DNA of 44,909 bases. It comes from Clostridia bacterium. Its GTDB lineage: Bacteria; Bacillota; Clostridia; Oscillospirales; CAG-272. The notes beneath the pieces are model-generated. The model was given only the letters and a program-made list of their open reading frames with translations. It did no database searches and was not told the DNA's origin. The stretch is from contig JAFTOG010000035.1 in the NCBI GenBank assembly GCA_017451485.1, positions 1 to 44,909 of the forward strand. Reading direction: 5' to 3'. The position numbers and the translations under genes were made by a program. This document shows positions 23,531 to 35,291 of this stretch, piece by piece; the first letter of the stretch is position 1; each line of letters opens with the position of its first letter.

Positions 23531-23608
23531 TGGGGTGGATGATGAGATTCGAACCCACGGCCTTCAGAGCCACAATCTGACGCTCTAACCAGCTGAGCTA
23601 CACCCACC
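23531..23608 (-). tRNA. tRNA-His (GTG)
   Basis: Cloverleaf on the minus strand, beginning GGTGGGTGTAGCTCAGCTGG. Anticodon loop TTGTGGC gives GTG. The extra G-1 opposite C73, diagnostic for tRNA-His, is encoded, and CCA is encoded at 23531-23533. Confidence 0.96.
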
Positions 23609-23613
23609 ATATA

Positions 23614-23690
23614 TGGCGTACCTGGAGGGATTCGAACCCCCGACCTACTGCTTAGAAGGCAGTTGCTCTATCCGGCTGAGCTACAGGTAC
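23614..23690 (-). tRNA. tRNA-Arg (TCT)
   Basis: Begins GTACCTGTAGCTCAGCCGGA on the minus strand. Anticodon loop CTTCTAA gives TCT, which reads AGA/AGG. The T-arm GGGGGTTCGAATCCC and an encoded CCA are present. Confidence 0.96.
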
Positions 23691-23697
23691 AAAAAAA

Positions 23698-23771
<74 letters not shown>

Positions 23772-23799
23772 AAATTACTATTTGTGTTTTTGCCTTAAT

Positions 23800-23828
23800 A
23801 TAATAGCATATGAAAAAACCTTTGTCAA
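23800..23828 (-). promoter_or_regulatory. Promoter of the tRNA operon
   Basis: Minus strand TTGACA (23823-23828), 17-bp spacer, TGC-TATTAT (23800-23805). Confidence 0.75.
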
Positions 23829-23864
23829 TAGGGTTTTTGAAAAAAGTTAAAAAATTTATTTTTT

Positions 23865-23893
23865 GGGTGATAGCCAAAGGAGGGCTATCACCC
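23865..23893 (-). terminator. Hairpin after the secreted C39-like gene, likely terminator
   Basis: GGGTGATAGCC (23865-23875) and GGCTATCACCC (23883-23893) form a perfect 11-bp stem. On the minus strand the exit is A-rich before T-runs, so it is not a textbook terminator. Confidence 0.55.
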
Positions 23894-23936
23894 ATAGGAG
23901 AGCATTATACAAGGCATTAAAGGCAGATAATGCAGG

Positions 23937-25088
23937 TTATCTTATCATTATAGCCTGTGAGCCCATTTGAGCATATCTTAATTCAAACAGCTCCATATCA
24001 ATAGAGAATATCCCACCGGCCGGGTCGGATAAGGTAACTGTGTTTCTTGTATAATCGTAACCGATAAGAACCATACAAGCCATATTCGACTTAAGGTACA
24101 GTGTCTTGCCGTTTACTACCCAAATGCGAGAAATTGATGGGGTAACTTCAAAATCCTCGCACACCCAAACAATTATAGGATTACCCTTTGATACCTGACG
24201 GTACAGCTCATCGGGGTTATAGCCGGTCATATCGGTAACAACGGAATTGCCTCCGTTTGCCTGTATAAATCTATTTCCGGCATCTATTATTACAGGGGCA
24301 TAGCATCCGTAGGAATTATATTGACTTCTCGGATTGCCTACATTCGCTTCATAAAAGCTTGTAAATCCAACAGGACCCTTGCTAAGATAAAGGTCACAAA
24401 GATCGTTTATATCCACCTGATAATTAAGATACTTAAGAACAATACCAAGTGCAGTTATTTCATCTCCGCTGGGAAGTGAGGGATACTGTGAAATATGTGT
24501 AACGGAAAGAAGCTTAGAGCTGTCCATGCTCTTGTATTCCTCTGTGGCATTTATTACACCGGATGCGTCAAGACCCGAAAGATTAACACCGTTACTGTCG
24601 CTTATGCTTGCATCAATATGGGCGTTAATGTGGATCAAGGCTTCCTTTTCACACTTGATCGTTTTTGTAACTGTAGAAAGTAATTTTGTACCTCCGGAAA
24701 ACAGCTCTGTTTTAAATTCGGTTTTCTCTCCGTTGATTTCAATATATCCGGGGTTAGCAGTTGACATGCCGACGTCGGAATCCAAATACAGCTCAGCACT
24801 TAAGTAGAGTACATTTTCATTAAGATACTTATATACACTCCATTCCACACGGAGGTAGGAGTCAGTATAATATTCACCGAGAATAGTTCCGTTCTTTTCA
24901 ATTACAGGTATTCTTGTGGGCTTTACCGTAGTGGAGGTTCCACCGGGATTGTCTGTATTTGCATTATCGGGTGCTGTAGTTGTTCCACCGTTCTCCAAAG
25001 GCTTGATAGGTGATGCGTTTGCATAAAACACCATGGCACAAATCAAGCATAAAAGAATTAAAATAACACAGGATAAATATTTTTTCAT
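23937..25088 (-). CDS. Secreted protein with a C39-like (papain-fold) domain lacking catalytic residues
   Basis: The 383-residue protein has a signal peptide or N-terminal anchor (residues 4-25), a Thr/Asn/Pro-rich linker (30-60), a beta-rich region (68-185) and a peptidase-C39-like domain (195-383). In C39_2 domains the pattern is LPxGCExTxLAMVLxYxG with a catalytic Cys. Here it is LPSGDEITALGIVLKYLNY, with Asp209 in the Cys place. The usual His before VLxGYD is also absent (MACMVLIGYD). LSDPAGG near 354 keeps the fold signature. It is therefore probably a binding or scaffold protein, not a protease. AGAGGAAG precedes the ATG. Confidence 0.8.
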   Translation of the reverse strand: MKKYLSCVILILLCLICAMVFYANASPIKPLENGGTTTAPDNANTDNPGGTSTTVKPTRIPVIEKNGTILGEYYTDSYLRVEWSVYKYLNENVLYLSAELYLDSDVGMSTANPGYIEINGEKTEFKTELFSGGTKLLSTVTKTIKCEKEALIHINAHIDASISDSNGVNLSGLDASGVINATEEYKSMDSSKLLSVTHISQYPSLPSGDEITALGIVLKYLNYQVDINDLCDLYLSKGPVGFTSFYEANVGNPRSQYNSYGCYAPVIIDAGNRFIQANGGNSVVTDMTGYNPDELYRQVSKGNPIIVWVCEDFEVTPSISRIWVVNGKTLYLKSNMACMVLIGYDYTRNTVTLSDPAGGIFSIDMELFELRYAQMGSQAIMIR

Positions 25089-25128
25089 TTTTTCTTCCTC
25101 TCTTTTTCATTGCCTTATGTACGATTTT

Positions 25129-25156
25129 ATTATAACGTAAAAAATTACCATTTCAA
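25129..25156 (-). promoter_or_regulatory. Promoter of the secreted C39-like gene
   Basis: Minus strand TTGAAA (25151-25156), 16-bp spacer, TATAAT (25129-25134). Confidence 0.65.
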
Positions 25157-25243
25157 CACTAATCGTACGACCTAAAAAGCCTTAAAACGACAATACGACA
25201 AGGGTTGATAGGGAATAGTGTCAACATCAAAATAAAATTGTAA

Positions 25244-28668
<3,425 letters not shown>

Positions 28669-28669
28669 A

Positions 28670-31387
28670 ATGCAATACGAAATCAGCCATTACAAAAATT
28701 ATGACCTGGGAAATCTTAAGAGAGAGCCGGTTGTGGAATTGGAAGAATATTCCTTGAAATCGGCTAAGGAGGGCATTGTCCTTCTTGAAAACAAAAATAA
28801 TATGCTCCCCCTCCAAAAAGGCGACAGAGTGTCTGTTTTTGGCAGAATACAGAGAGAGTACTACAAGAGTGGAACAGGCTCGGGTGGGCTTGTAAATGTA
28901 AAGTATGTAACAAACATTGTAGACGAGCTTAAGGCTATCGGTACAGTAGAGCTGAACAAGGAGCTTGAGTCCGTTTATGAGGAATGGATAAAGGATAACC
29001 CCTATGATACGGGTACCGGTGCATGGGCTTCGGAGCCCTGGTGCCAGGAGGAAATGGAGCTTTCCTATGAGGTAGTGGAAAACGCCCGTAAGTTCGGTGA
29101 TAAGGCTATTATTGTTATAGGAAGAACTGCGGGAGAGGACAAGGACAATTCTGCTACCGAGGGTAGCTATCTTCTTTCTGCTAAGGAAGAGGATATGATA
29201 AAAAAGGTGGCAGGCGTGTTTGAAAATGTCTGTGTTATCCTCAATGTGGGCAGTGTAATAGATATGTCCTGGGTGGAAAAGTATTCTGTATCCTCTGTTA
29301 TGTATGTATGGCAGGGTGGAATGTGTGGAGGTAAGGCGTGTGCAGAGGTGCTTTGCGGTCTTGAATCCCCCTCCGGTAAGCTTGCTGATACCGTTGCTAA
29401 AAGCATAGAGGACTATCCGTCAACAGCCAATTTCGGTGGACCCGTAACCAACCTTTATAAGGAAGATATTTATGTGGGCTACCGTTATTTTGAGACCTTT
29501 GCGAAGGATAAGGTTGCGTATCCCTTCGGCTATGGTCTTTCCTATACAAAATTCGAAATAAACGCCACAGGCTCCGTGAAAAACGACAAAATTATCCTTT
29601 CTGCCACAGTAAAAAATGTGGGCGAATACGAGGGTAAGGAGGTAGTACAGGTGTACTACGGTGCTCCGCAGGGTAAGCTGGGTAAGAGCCTTCGTTCCCT
29701 CGGTGCTTATGCAAAGACTCCTTCTCTTAAGCCGGGTGAGGAATGCTCCCTTACCTTAGAGCTTCCTATCTCGCAGATGGCATCATACGATGATTCGGGA
29801 GTAACAGGGTATAAGAGCTGTTATGTTCTTGAGGCAGGCGATTACCCCGTTTATGTTGGAGCCGATGTAAGAAACGCAAGGGAATCCTTTGTGTTCAATG
29901 TTAAGAATATTGTCGTTACAGAAAAATGTACCGAGGCATTGTCTCCCGTTATCCCCTTTGAAAGAATTAAACCCGATGAAAATATGAGCATCTCCTATGA
30001 AAGTGTACCCACCTGTACATACTCCTACAAGGAAAGAGTGGAGTCCTCCATACCCGAGGAGATTCCTTATACGGGAAACAAGGGTATTAAGCTTGAGGAT
30101 GTAAGAAACGGTAAAAATACAATGGATGAATTCATTGGTCAGCTTTCCGACAGTGATCTTGCATCACTTGTCCTCGGTGAGGGCATGAACAGTCCAAAGG
30201 TTACTCCCGGTACAGGCAGCTGCTTCGGTGGCGTTACAGAGGAGCTCATCTCCTTCGGTATTCCTATTGTTTGTACAACAGACGGCCCCTCCGGCATCCG
30301 TATGGACAGTGGTCTCCTTGCTACAAGCATGCCTAACGGAACATGCCTTGCATGTACATTCAACAGGGAGCTTGTGTCAGAGCTTTATTCTCTCGAGGGT
30401 GTTGAAATGACAGCTTACGAAATAGATGTTATTCTCGGCCCCGGTATCAACATTCACAGAAATCCCCTGAACGGCAGAAACTTTGAATATTTCTCCGAGG
30501 ATCCCTATCTTGCAGGCAGTATGGCTGCCTCCATTTCCGTAGGTCTTGGTAAGGTCGGAGTATACTGCACTGCAAAGCACTATATGGCAAACAGCCAGGA
30601 GTGGAAACGTCATAGCAGTGATTCTGTAATGTCAGAAAGAGCGGCGAGAGAAATCTATGCCCGTCCCTTTGAAATTGCAGTTAAGGACGGTGGATGTAAG
30701 TCTATAATGACAGCTTACAATATCGTAAACTCCCATCACGCCGCATCCAATTTTGACATGACAAAGACAATTCTCCGTGACGAGTGGAAATATGAGGGCT
30801 TTGTAATGACAGACTGGTGGGCATGGATAACAGATTATGAAGGCAACCGTAATATGAAGGATGTTGCCAGCATGGTAAAATCAGTTAACGATGTTTACAT
30901 GGTTGTTCCCAATGCAAAGACCTATGATCACAATATAATAGAATCTCTTAAAAGCGGATATCTTAGGAGAGCAGAGCTCCAGAGATGTGCTAAAAACATT
31001 TGCAATTTTGTGATGTATACTCATGCGTATGAGAGATTCAAGGCTAACGGCTTTACATATGAGATAGCAAATATGGACACATCGGGTCTTACACCTGCAT
31101 ACAGCATAGAAAATGTTGAGCTTGGCAAGGCATTTACCATTCCCGTAGAAAAATCCGGAAGATACATAATCGAACTTGAAATTATATCGGCTCTATCTCC
31201 CCTTGCTCAGATAGCTATTATCGGAGAGCTTAGGGGAACGGGTGACTGTACCTTTGTAACTCACGGCACAGACGGAGAGATTGGTGCTACCAAGTCGGCA
31301 ATTTCACTTATGAAGGGAAATGCCGAAATGACCCTTACCTCCAAGGATACGGGCCTTAAGATTAAAAAGGTGTCCTTCCTTATCTAA
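28670..31387 (+). CDS. Family GH3 beta-glucosidase with inverted domain order
   Basis: The 905-residue cytoplasmic glycosidase (no signal peptide) starts with the GH3 C-terminal alpha/beta domain (KEGIVLLENKNNMLPLQKGD, about 25-290). A fibronectin-III-like domain follows (VKNVGEYEGKEVVQVYYG, about 295-420), and the catalytic TIM barrel lies in the second half (TTDGPSGIRMD, GPGINIHRNPLNGRNFEYFS, CTAKHYMANSQEWKRH). The nucleophile is probably Asp715 in FVMTDWW. This swapped order is known for some clostridial and Ruminococcus albus beta-glucosidases. GGAGG lies five bases before ATG 28670, inside the overlapping end of cca. It likely splits imported cello- or other beta-glucosides. Confidence 0.93.
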   Translation: MQYEISHYKNYDLGNLKREPVVELEEYSLKSAKEGIVLLENKNNMLPLQKGDRVSVFGRIQREYYKSGTGSGGLVNVKYVTNIVDELKAIGTVELNKELESVYEEWIKDNPYDTGTGAWASEPWCQEEMELSYEVVENARKFGDKAIIVIGRTAGEDKDNSATEGSYLLSAKEEDMIKKVAGVFENVCVILNVGSVIDMSWVEKYSVSSVMYVWQGGMCGGKACAEVLCGLESPSGKLADTVAKSIEDYPSTANFGGPVTNLYKEDIYVGYRYFETFAKDKVAYPFGYGLSYTKFEINATGSVKNDKIILSATVKNVGEYEGKEVVQVYYGAPQGKLGKSLRSLGAYAKTPSLKPGEECSLTLELPISQMASYDDSGVTGYKSCYVLEAGDYPVYVGADVRNARESFVFNVKNIVVTEKCTEALSPVIPFERIKPDENMSISYESVPTCTYSYKERVESSIPEEIPYTGNKGIKLEDVRNGKNTMDEFIGQLSDSDLASLVLGEGMNSPKVTPGTGSCFGGVTEELISFGIPIVCTTDGPSGIRMDSGLLATSMPNGTCLACTFNRELVSELYSLEGVEMTAYEIDVILGPGINIHRNPLNGRNFEYFSEDPYLAGSMAASISVGLGKVGVYCTAKHYMANSQEWKRHSSDSVMSERAAREIYARPFEIAVKDGGCKSIMTAYNIVNSHHAASNFDMTKTILRDEWKYEGFVMTDWWAWITDYEGNRNMKDVASMVKSVNDVYMVVPNAKTYDHNIIESLKSGYLRRAELQRCAKNICNFVMYTHAYERFKANGFTYEIANMDTSGLTPAYSIENVELGKAFTIPVEKSGRYIIELEIISALSPLAQIAIIGELRGTGDCTFVTHGTDGEIGATKSAISLMKGNAEMTLTSKDTGLKIKKVSFLI

Positions 31388-31446
31388 GCTTCAAAATTCA
31401 TTAAGACTGCGAATATCACGGAGTAATTATAACATTCACAAAGCTG

Positions 31447-31482
31447 AAATCCTCGGTTAAATTCTTAGCCGAGGATTTTCAT
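31447..31482 (+). terminator. Rho-independent terminator after the GH3 gene
   Basis: AAATCCTCGG (31447-31456) and CCGAGGATTT (31469-31478), with further inner pairs TTAA/TTAG, end in TTC. Confidence 0.85.
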
Positions 31483-31516
31483 TTGACACATAATTTTATA
31501 AAACAAAAAATATCTA

Positions 31517-31545
31517 TTGACATTTTTACACACTGATGATAAAAT
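31517..31545 (+). promoter_or_regulatory. Promoter P1 of ftsZ
   Basis: TTGACA (31517-31522), 17-bp spacer, TGA-TAAAAT (31540-31545), about 130 bp before the ftsZ ATG. Confidence 0.7.
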
Positions 31546-31588
31546 ATTAGCATTGATTAAATAATCCTCTAAAATTTATAAAAAATAC

Positions 31589-31617
31589 TTGAAAAAAGTC
31601 GAAATTAATTGTATCAT
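31589..31617 (+). promoter_or_regulatory. Possible promoter P2 of ftsZ
   Basis: TTGAAA (31589-31594), 17-bp spacer, TATCAT (31612-31617). Weaker than P1; dual promoters are common for ftsZ. Confidence 0.45.
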
Positions 31618-31675
31618 AATATAGAGGAGCATGTTTGTAGTACAAAATGACCTAATTTTGTAAGGAGGTAGAAAG

Positions 31676-32794
31676 ATGCCATTTGAACTTGACAATGATT
31701 TTGATTCCGGTGTTGATATAAGAGTTATCGGAGTAGGTGGCGGTGGTAACAACGCTGTGAACAGAATGATATCATCTAATATCAAGGGAGTTCAGTTTAT
31801 TGCAATAAACACAGATCGTGCAGCACTTGATAAGACAAGTGCAGCCACAAAGATATGCATAGGAGAGAGCATTACAGGTGGTAAGGGTGCAGGTGCCAAG
31901 CCTGAAATCGGAGAGCTTTCCGCTGAGGAGAGTGTAGAGGAGATCACCAACGCCATCAAGGGTGCTGATATGATATTCATAACAGCCGGTATGGGTGGTG
32001 GAACAGGAACAGGTGCAGCTCCCGTAGTGGCTAAGATAGCTAAGGAGATGGGTGCTCTTACTGTCGGTATAGTTACCAAGCCCTTTAAGTTTGAGGGACC
32101 CCGTAGAATGATGCAGGCAGATGAGGGTATTTCTGAGCTTGCCAATAATGTTGATGCCCTTGTGGTTATCCCCAATGAGAGGCTCAAGGAGGTATCCGGA
32201 CAAAAGGTTACTCTTATGAATGCCTTTGCCATTGCTGACGATGTATTAAGACACGGTGTAAGAAGCATATCCGATCTTATCAATGTCGTAGGCTTTGTTA
32301 ACCTTGACTTTGCCGATGTTACCACAATTATGAAGGATGCTGGTCTTGCTCATATGGGTGTTGGCGAGGCAAGAGGTGAAAACAAGGCTGTTGATGCAGC
32401 TAAGGCTGCTATTTCCAGTCCCTTATTGGAAACATCTATTGACGGAGCAAACGGTATTCTTATCAATATTACAGTTTCTCCCGATGTTGAGCTTGATGAG
32501 GTAGATAGGGCTTCCTCTATGATTGCTGATGCAGCAGCAGCTAACGCTAATATCATTTGGGGTGCAACCTTTGACGAGACTCTTACTGATACTGTTAAGG
32601 TTACTATTATCGCAACAGGCTTTGACAAAGTTCCGTCAAAGCATGTTAAGACAATAGTTAAGGAAGAAGATGTTGATGAAACAGTTGTTAAGGTAGCTCC
32701 CAAGGTTGAGGAGAACGATTACGCTGATATTATTAACATTATCAATAGGAACAGAGAAAAGAGTAATTACGACGAATACGGTATGAAGTATTAA
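31676..32794 (+). CDS. ftsZ: Cell division GTPase FtsZ
   Basis: The 372-residue tubulin homologue forms the Z-ring at midcell. Residues 18-27 carry [10 protein letters not shown], the GTP-binding tubulin signature is [10 protein letters not shown] (107-116), and the T7 catalytic loop region is [16 protein letters not shown] short acidic linker ([20 protein letters not shown]) leads to a C-terminal conserved peptide, here [14 protein letters not shown], then a short tail. TAAGGAGG lies before the ATG. Notably it stands alone, without ftsA or other dcw genes on either side within the window. Confidence 0.97.
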   Translation: MPFELDNDFDSGVDIRVIGVGGGGNNAVNRMISSNIKGVQFIAINTDRAALDKTSAATKICIGESITGGKGAGAKPEIGELSAEESVEEITNAIKGADMIFITAGMGGGTGTGAAPVVAKIAKEMGALTVGIVTKPFKFEGPRRMMQADEGISELANNVDALVVIPNERLKEVSGQKVTLMNAFAIADDVLRHGVRSISDLINVVGFVNLDFADVTTIMKDAGLAHMGVGEARGENKAVDAAKAAISSPLLETSIDGANGILINITVSPDVELDEVDRASSMIADAAAANANIIWGATFDETLTDTVKVTIIATGFDKVPSKHVKTIVKEEDVDETVVKVAPKVEENDYADIINIINRNREKSNYDEYGMKY

Positions 32795-32828
32795 TATCTC
32801 TCTGAACGGGAAAAATAAAATTAAAGAT

Positions 32829-32857
32829 AAAAGGTATCGCCGTGGCGATACCTTTTG
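32829..32857. terminator. Terminator between ftsZ and the AEC transporter gene
   Basis: AAAAGGTATCGCC and GGCGATACCTTTT form a near-closed stem with a T-rich exit on both strands. Confidence 0.85.
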
Positions 32858-32867
32858 TATTTTGAAA

Positions 32868-33788
32868 TCAAAGTATAAGACATATCAGAGGTACGGTAAT
32901 TATACTCGACATGGTGCCAAGCAAAACCATATTGGCTGCCTTATCGTTGCCCTTACCCACAAGCTCGGCATAGTTTTGCACCATGCTTGCTACAGGGCAG
33001 GCACATAGGATAACGACTGATTGTTTTATGATTATGGAAATTGGCATAAAGTACATAATTCCAAATGCAAGGAGTGGAAAGAGAATCTGATTAAGTATAA
33101 CAGCAAGATACTGTCTTGCATCGCAGAAAATATCCTTTATTCTTACGGTGGCAAGACGCATACCCATAATAATCATACACAGGGGAGTGGACATTCTGCC
33201 AAGGAGGGTCAGCATATCCTCCATCCCCGCAGGGAGTCGGATGCTAAAGAAATACATAATAAGAGCAATTCCGAAGCCGATGGTACCTGGGTTTAAGAGT
33301 ATCTTTTTCGGCTTTATATATTTTGTGTCAAGGGAGATTATGTACATACCTACACTCCAGCCTATAAGCGTCATGGCAACGCCGAATACACTGGAGTAGG
33401 CAAGAGCCTCGGGGTGCTCGGGTAACAGAGCCTCCAGGATCGGTATTCCTAAGAATGCACAGTTCGACAGCACGGATGCAAGATTTACAATACGCCAGAT
33501 GATATCCTTTCGTTTTCGTTTCAGCAGTACAAAGTATAAAAGCACCATTCCCAGCTGAAGCCCCATTGCAAGAGCAAAGCAAATACCGAGATTCTTTAAG
33601 GACTCTGGGGTGAAGGCTACCTGACGGAAGGAATATATAGTTATACACGGCTGACAAACAAACATAAGAAGCTTGGAAAAGGAGGGGATGTGCTCACCCT
33701 TTACAAGCTTGGTTTTTATAAGCAAAAATCCGGGTACGGCATAAATAAGCATTATCGCCACAGCGGAAAGAGTAACTAAAAAGCTCAT
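32868..33788 (-). CDS. AEC-family (auxin efflux carrier-like) transporter
   Basis: The 306-residue membrane protein has about ten hydrophobic segments in two inverted halves. Typical family patterns are present: AVPGFLLIKTKLV at the start, NCAFLGIPILEALL in the first half, LLGRMSTPLCMIIMGMRLAT in the middle and the ending ASMVQNYAELVGKGNDKAAN...GTMSSIITVPLICLIL. AEC carriers in bacteria export or import organic acids such as malate; the substrate is unknown. AAAGGA precedes the ATG. Confidence 0.9.
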   Translation of the reverse strand: MSFLVTLSAVAIMLIYAVPGFLLIKTKLVKGEHIPSFSKLLMFVCQPCITIYSFRQVAFTPESLKNLGICFALAMGLQLGMVLLYFVLLKRKRKDIIWRIVNLASVLSNCAFLGIPILEALLPEHPEALAYSSVFGVAMTLIGWSVGMYIISLDTKYIKPKKILLNPGTIGFGIALIMYFFSIRLPAGMEDMLTLLGRMSTPLCMIIMGMRLATVRIKDIFCDARQYLAVILNQILFPLLAFGIMYFMPISIIIKQSVVILCACPVASMVQNYAELVGKGNDKAANMVLLGTMSSIITVPLICLIL

Positions 33789-33836
33789 AGAGAAATCCTT
33801 TCTTGATTATGACGGTATTTGCCGTCCTTACAGGAT

Positions 33837-33865
33837 ATTATACTACATTCCAATTTCAAATTCAA
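33837..33865 (-). promoter_or_regulatory. Promoter of the AEC transporter gene
   Basis: Minus strand TTGAAT (33860-33865), 17-bp spacer, TATAAT (33837-33842). Confidence 0.7.
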
Positions 33866-34056
33866 TTGCTTGCAAAAAAATGCGATAATGAAATATTTTC
33901 CTAAATGATTTTTGACATTTCCTTCATTAAATATATTAGATGCAAAATAAAAATAGTAAAAAATCGTGAATATACACAAAAAATAGCCAAAAAAATTTAC
34001 AAATATTTTTTTAATTTGTGCAAAAAGTAGAAAATTGGGTGCTTAAACTCTTTTTC

Positions 34057-34085
34057 TTGACTTTAAGAATATAAAATGATATAAT
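34057..34085 (+). promoter_or_regulatory. Promoter of the str (rpsL-rpsG-fusA-tuf) operon
   Basis: TTGACT (34057-34062), 17-bp spacer, TGA-TATAAT (34080-34085), preceded by a long AT-rich tract that could act as an UP element. Confidence 0.8.
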
Positions 34086-34211
34086 ACATTCTGCGTGAAG
34101 TCCTTAAAAAGGTATAGCTATGCCTATTTTCGGAAAAACGCGTAAAAATGATACATCATGTCTTGTGACATTGAGGTATAAACATTTATTTTATGAAGAA
34201 GGAGGAAAAAA

Positions 34212-34628
34212 ATGCCAACCTTTAACCAACTTGTTAAGCAGGGCAGAACAGACAAGACATATAAGTCCAAGACTCCTGTTCTCCAGACGGGTTTCAACAC
34301 TTTGAAGAACAAAGCAGTTGAGCAGAGTGCACCTCAGAAGAGAGGCGTATGCACAAAGGTTACAACCACAACACCTAAGAAGCCTAACTCAGCTCTTCGT
34401 AAGATCGCAAGAGTAAAGCTTACAAACGGTATGGAAGTAACATCTTACATTCCCGGTATCGGACATAACCTTCAGGAACACTCCGTAGTGCTTATCCGTG
34501 GCGGTAGAGTAAGAGACTTGCCTGGTTGCCGTTACCACATTATCCGTGGTACACTTGACGCACAGGGCGTTGCAAACCGTAATCAGAGCCGTTCTAAGTA
34601 CGGTGCTAAGCGTGCAAAGAAGAAATAA
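34212..34628 (+). CDS. rpsL: 30S ribosomal protein S12
   Basis: The 138-residue protein of the decoding centre contains [20 protein letters not shown], the [20 protein letters not shown] block and the basic end [12 protein letters not shown]. The N-terminal 13-residue insert ([14 protein letters not shown] region) is the usual Firmicutes form. The lysines at the two classical streptomycin positions (in TPKKPNS and in the conserved [17 protein letters not shown] loop) are of the common type. GGAGG precedes the ATG. First gene of the str operon. Confidence 0.98.
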   Translation: MPTFNQLVKQGRTDKTYKSKTPVLQTGFNTLKNKAVEQSAPQKRGVCTKVTTTTPKKPNSALRKIARVKLTNGMEVTSYIPGIGHNLQEHSVVLIRGGRVRDLPGCRYHIIRGTLDAQGVANRNQSRSKYGAKRAKKK

Positions 34629-34787
34629 TTGCACATAACAAGGTGAAAAGAAGTTAAATTTTCGTAATTCCGAAGCAGTTAACTGAATAAAATAAATGTT
34701 TATATCAGTGACACTTGTACGGACATGACGGGAGATTTTCTTTCGAGTACCAATGATATCATATTTTTAATGAAGGAGGGAAGTAAA

Positions 34788-35258
34788 GTGCCGAGAAGAG
34801 GTCAAATTTCCAAAAGAGATGTATTGCCGGATCCGCTTTACAATTCAAAGCTCGTAACAAAGCTCATCAACAACATTATGCTTGATGGTAAGAAGGGTGT
34901 AGCTCAGAAGATCGTTTACGATGCATTTAAGATAGTAGAAGAAAAGTCCGGACAGAACGGACTTGAGGCGTTCACACAGGCTCTTGAGAATGTAATGCCT
35001 GTATTGGAGGTTAAGGCTCGCCGTATTGGTGGCTCTAACTATCAGGTACCTATGGAAGTAAGAGCTGAAAGACGCCAGACACTTGGTCTTCGTTGGATAA
35101 CAACATATTCAAGAAACCGTGGCGAAAAAACAATGGCTGAAAGACTTGCGAACGAAATCCTCGATGCAAAGAACAGCCTTGGCGGTGCCTTCAAGAAGAA
35201 GGAAGAAACACACAGAATGGCAGAAGCTAACAAAGCATTTGCACACTACAGATATTAA
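34788..35258 (+). CDS. rpsG: 30S ribosomal protein S7
   Basis: The 156-residue protein initiates assembly of the 30S head and binds 16S rRNA. It begins [20 protein letters not shown] and contains [14 protein letters not shown] [20 protein letters not shown] and [20 protein letters not shown]. The start is GTG 34788 with GAAGGAGGG upstream; the frame is open to 34725 but those residues do not belong to S7. It lies 159 bp after rpsL with no obvious terminator between them. Confidence 0.97.
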   Translation: MPRRGQISKRDVLPDPLYNSKLVTKLINNIMLDGKKGVAQKIVYDAFKIVEEKSGQNGLEAFTQALENVMPVLEVKARRIGGSNYQVPMEVRAERRQTLGLRWITTYSRNRGEKTMAERLANEILDAKNSLGGAFKKKEETHRMAEANKAFAHYRY

Positions 35259-35291
35259 TCGCTGTCCCATTAAAGGAAAGGAAACAAACAG

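Larger units (their letters stand above)
33789..34211. other. Divergent intergenic region: AEC promoter and str operon leader
   Basis: The left end holds the AEC promoter (33837-33865) and a short GACGG/CCGTC hairpin (33811-33826) in its leader. The right end holds the str promoter (34057-34085) and a 126-base leader before rpsL with a small stem AGGTATA/TATGCCT (34110-34125). The AT-rich middle (about 33870-34050) shows nothing I can name. Confidence 0.6.

Noticed and set aside
34120..34305. Small frame in the str leader (MPIFGKTRKND...)
   Set aside because: It overlaps rpsL in another frame. An AAGG upstream is weak and the sequence is not protein-like beyond the first residues.
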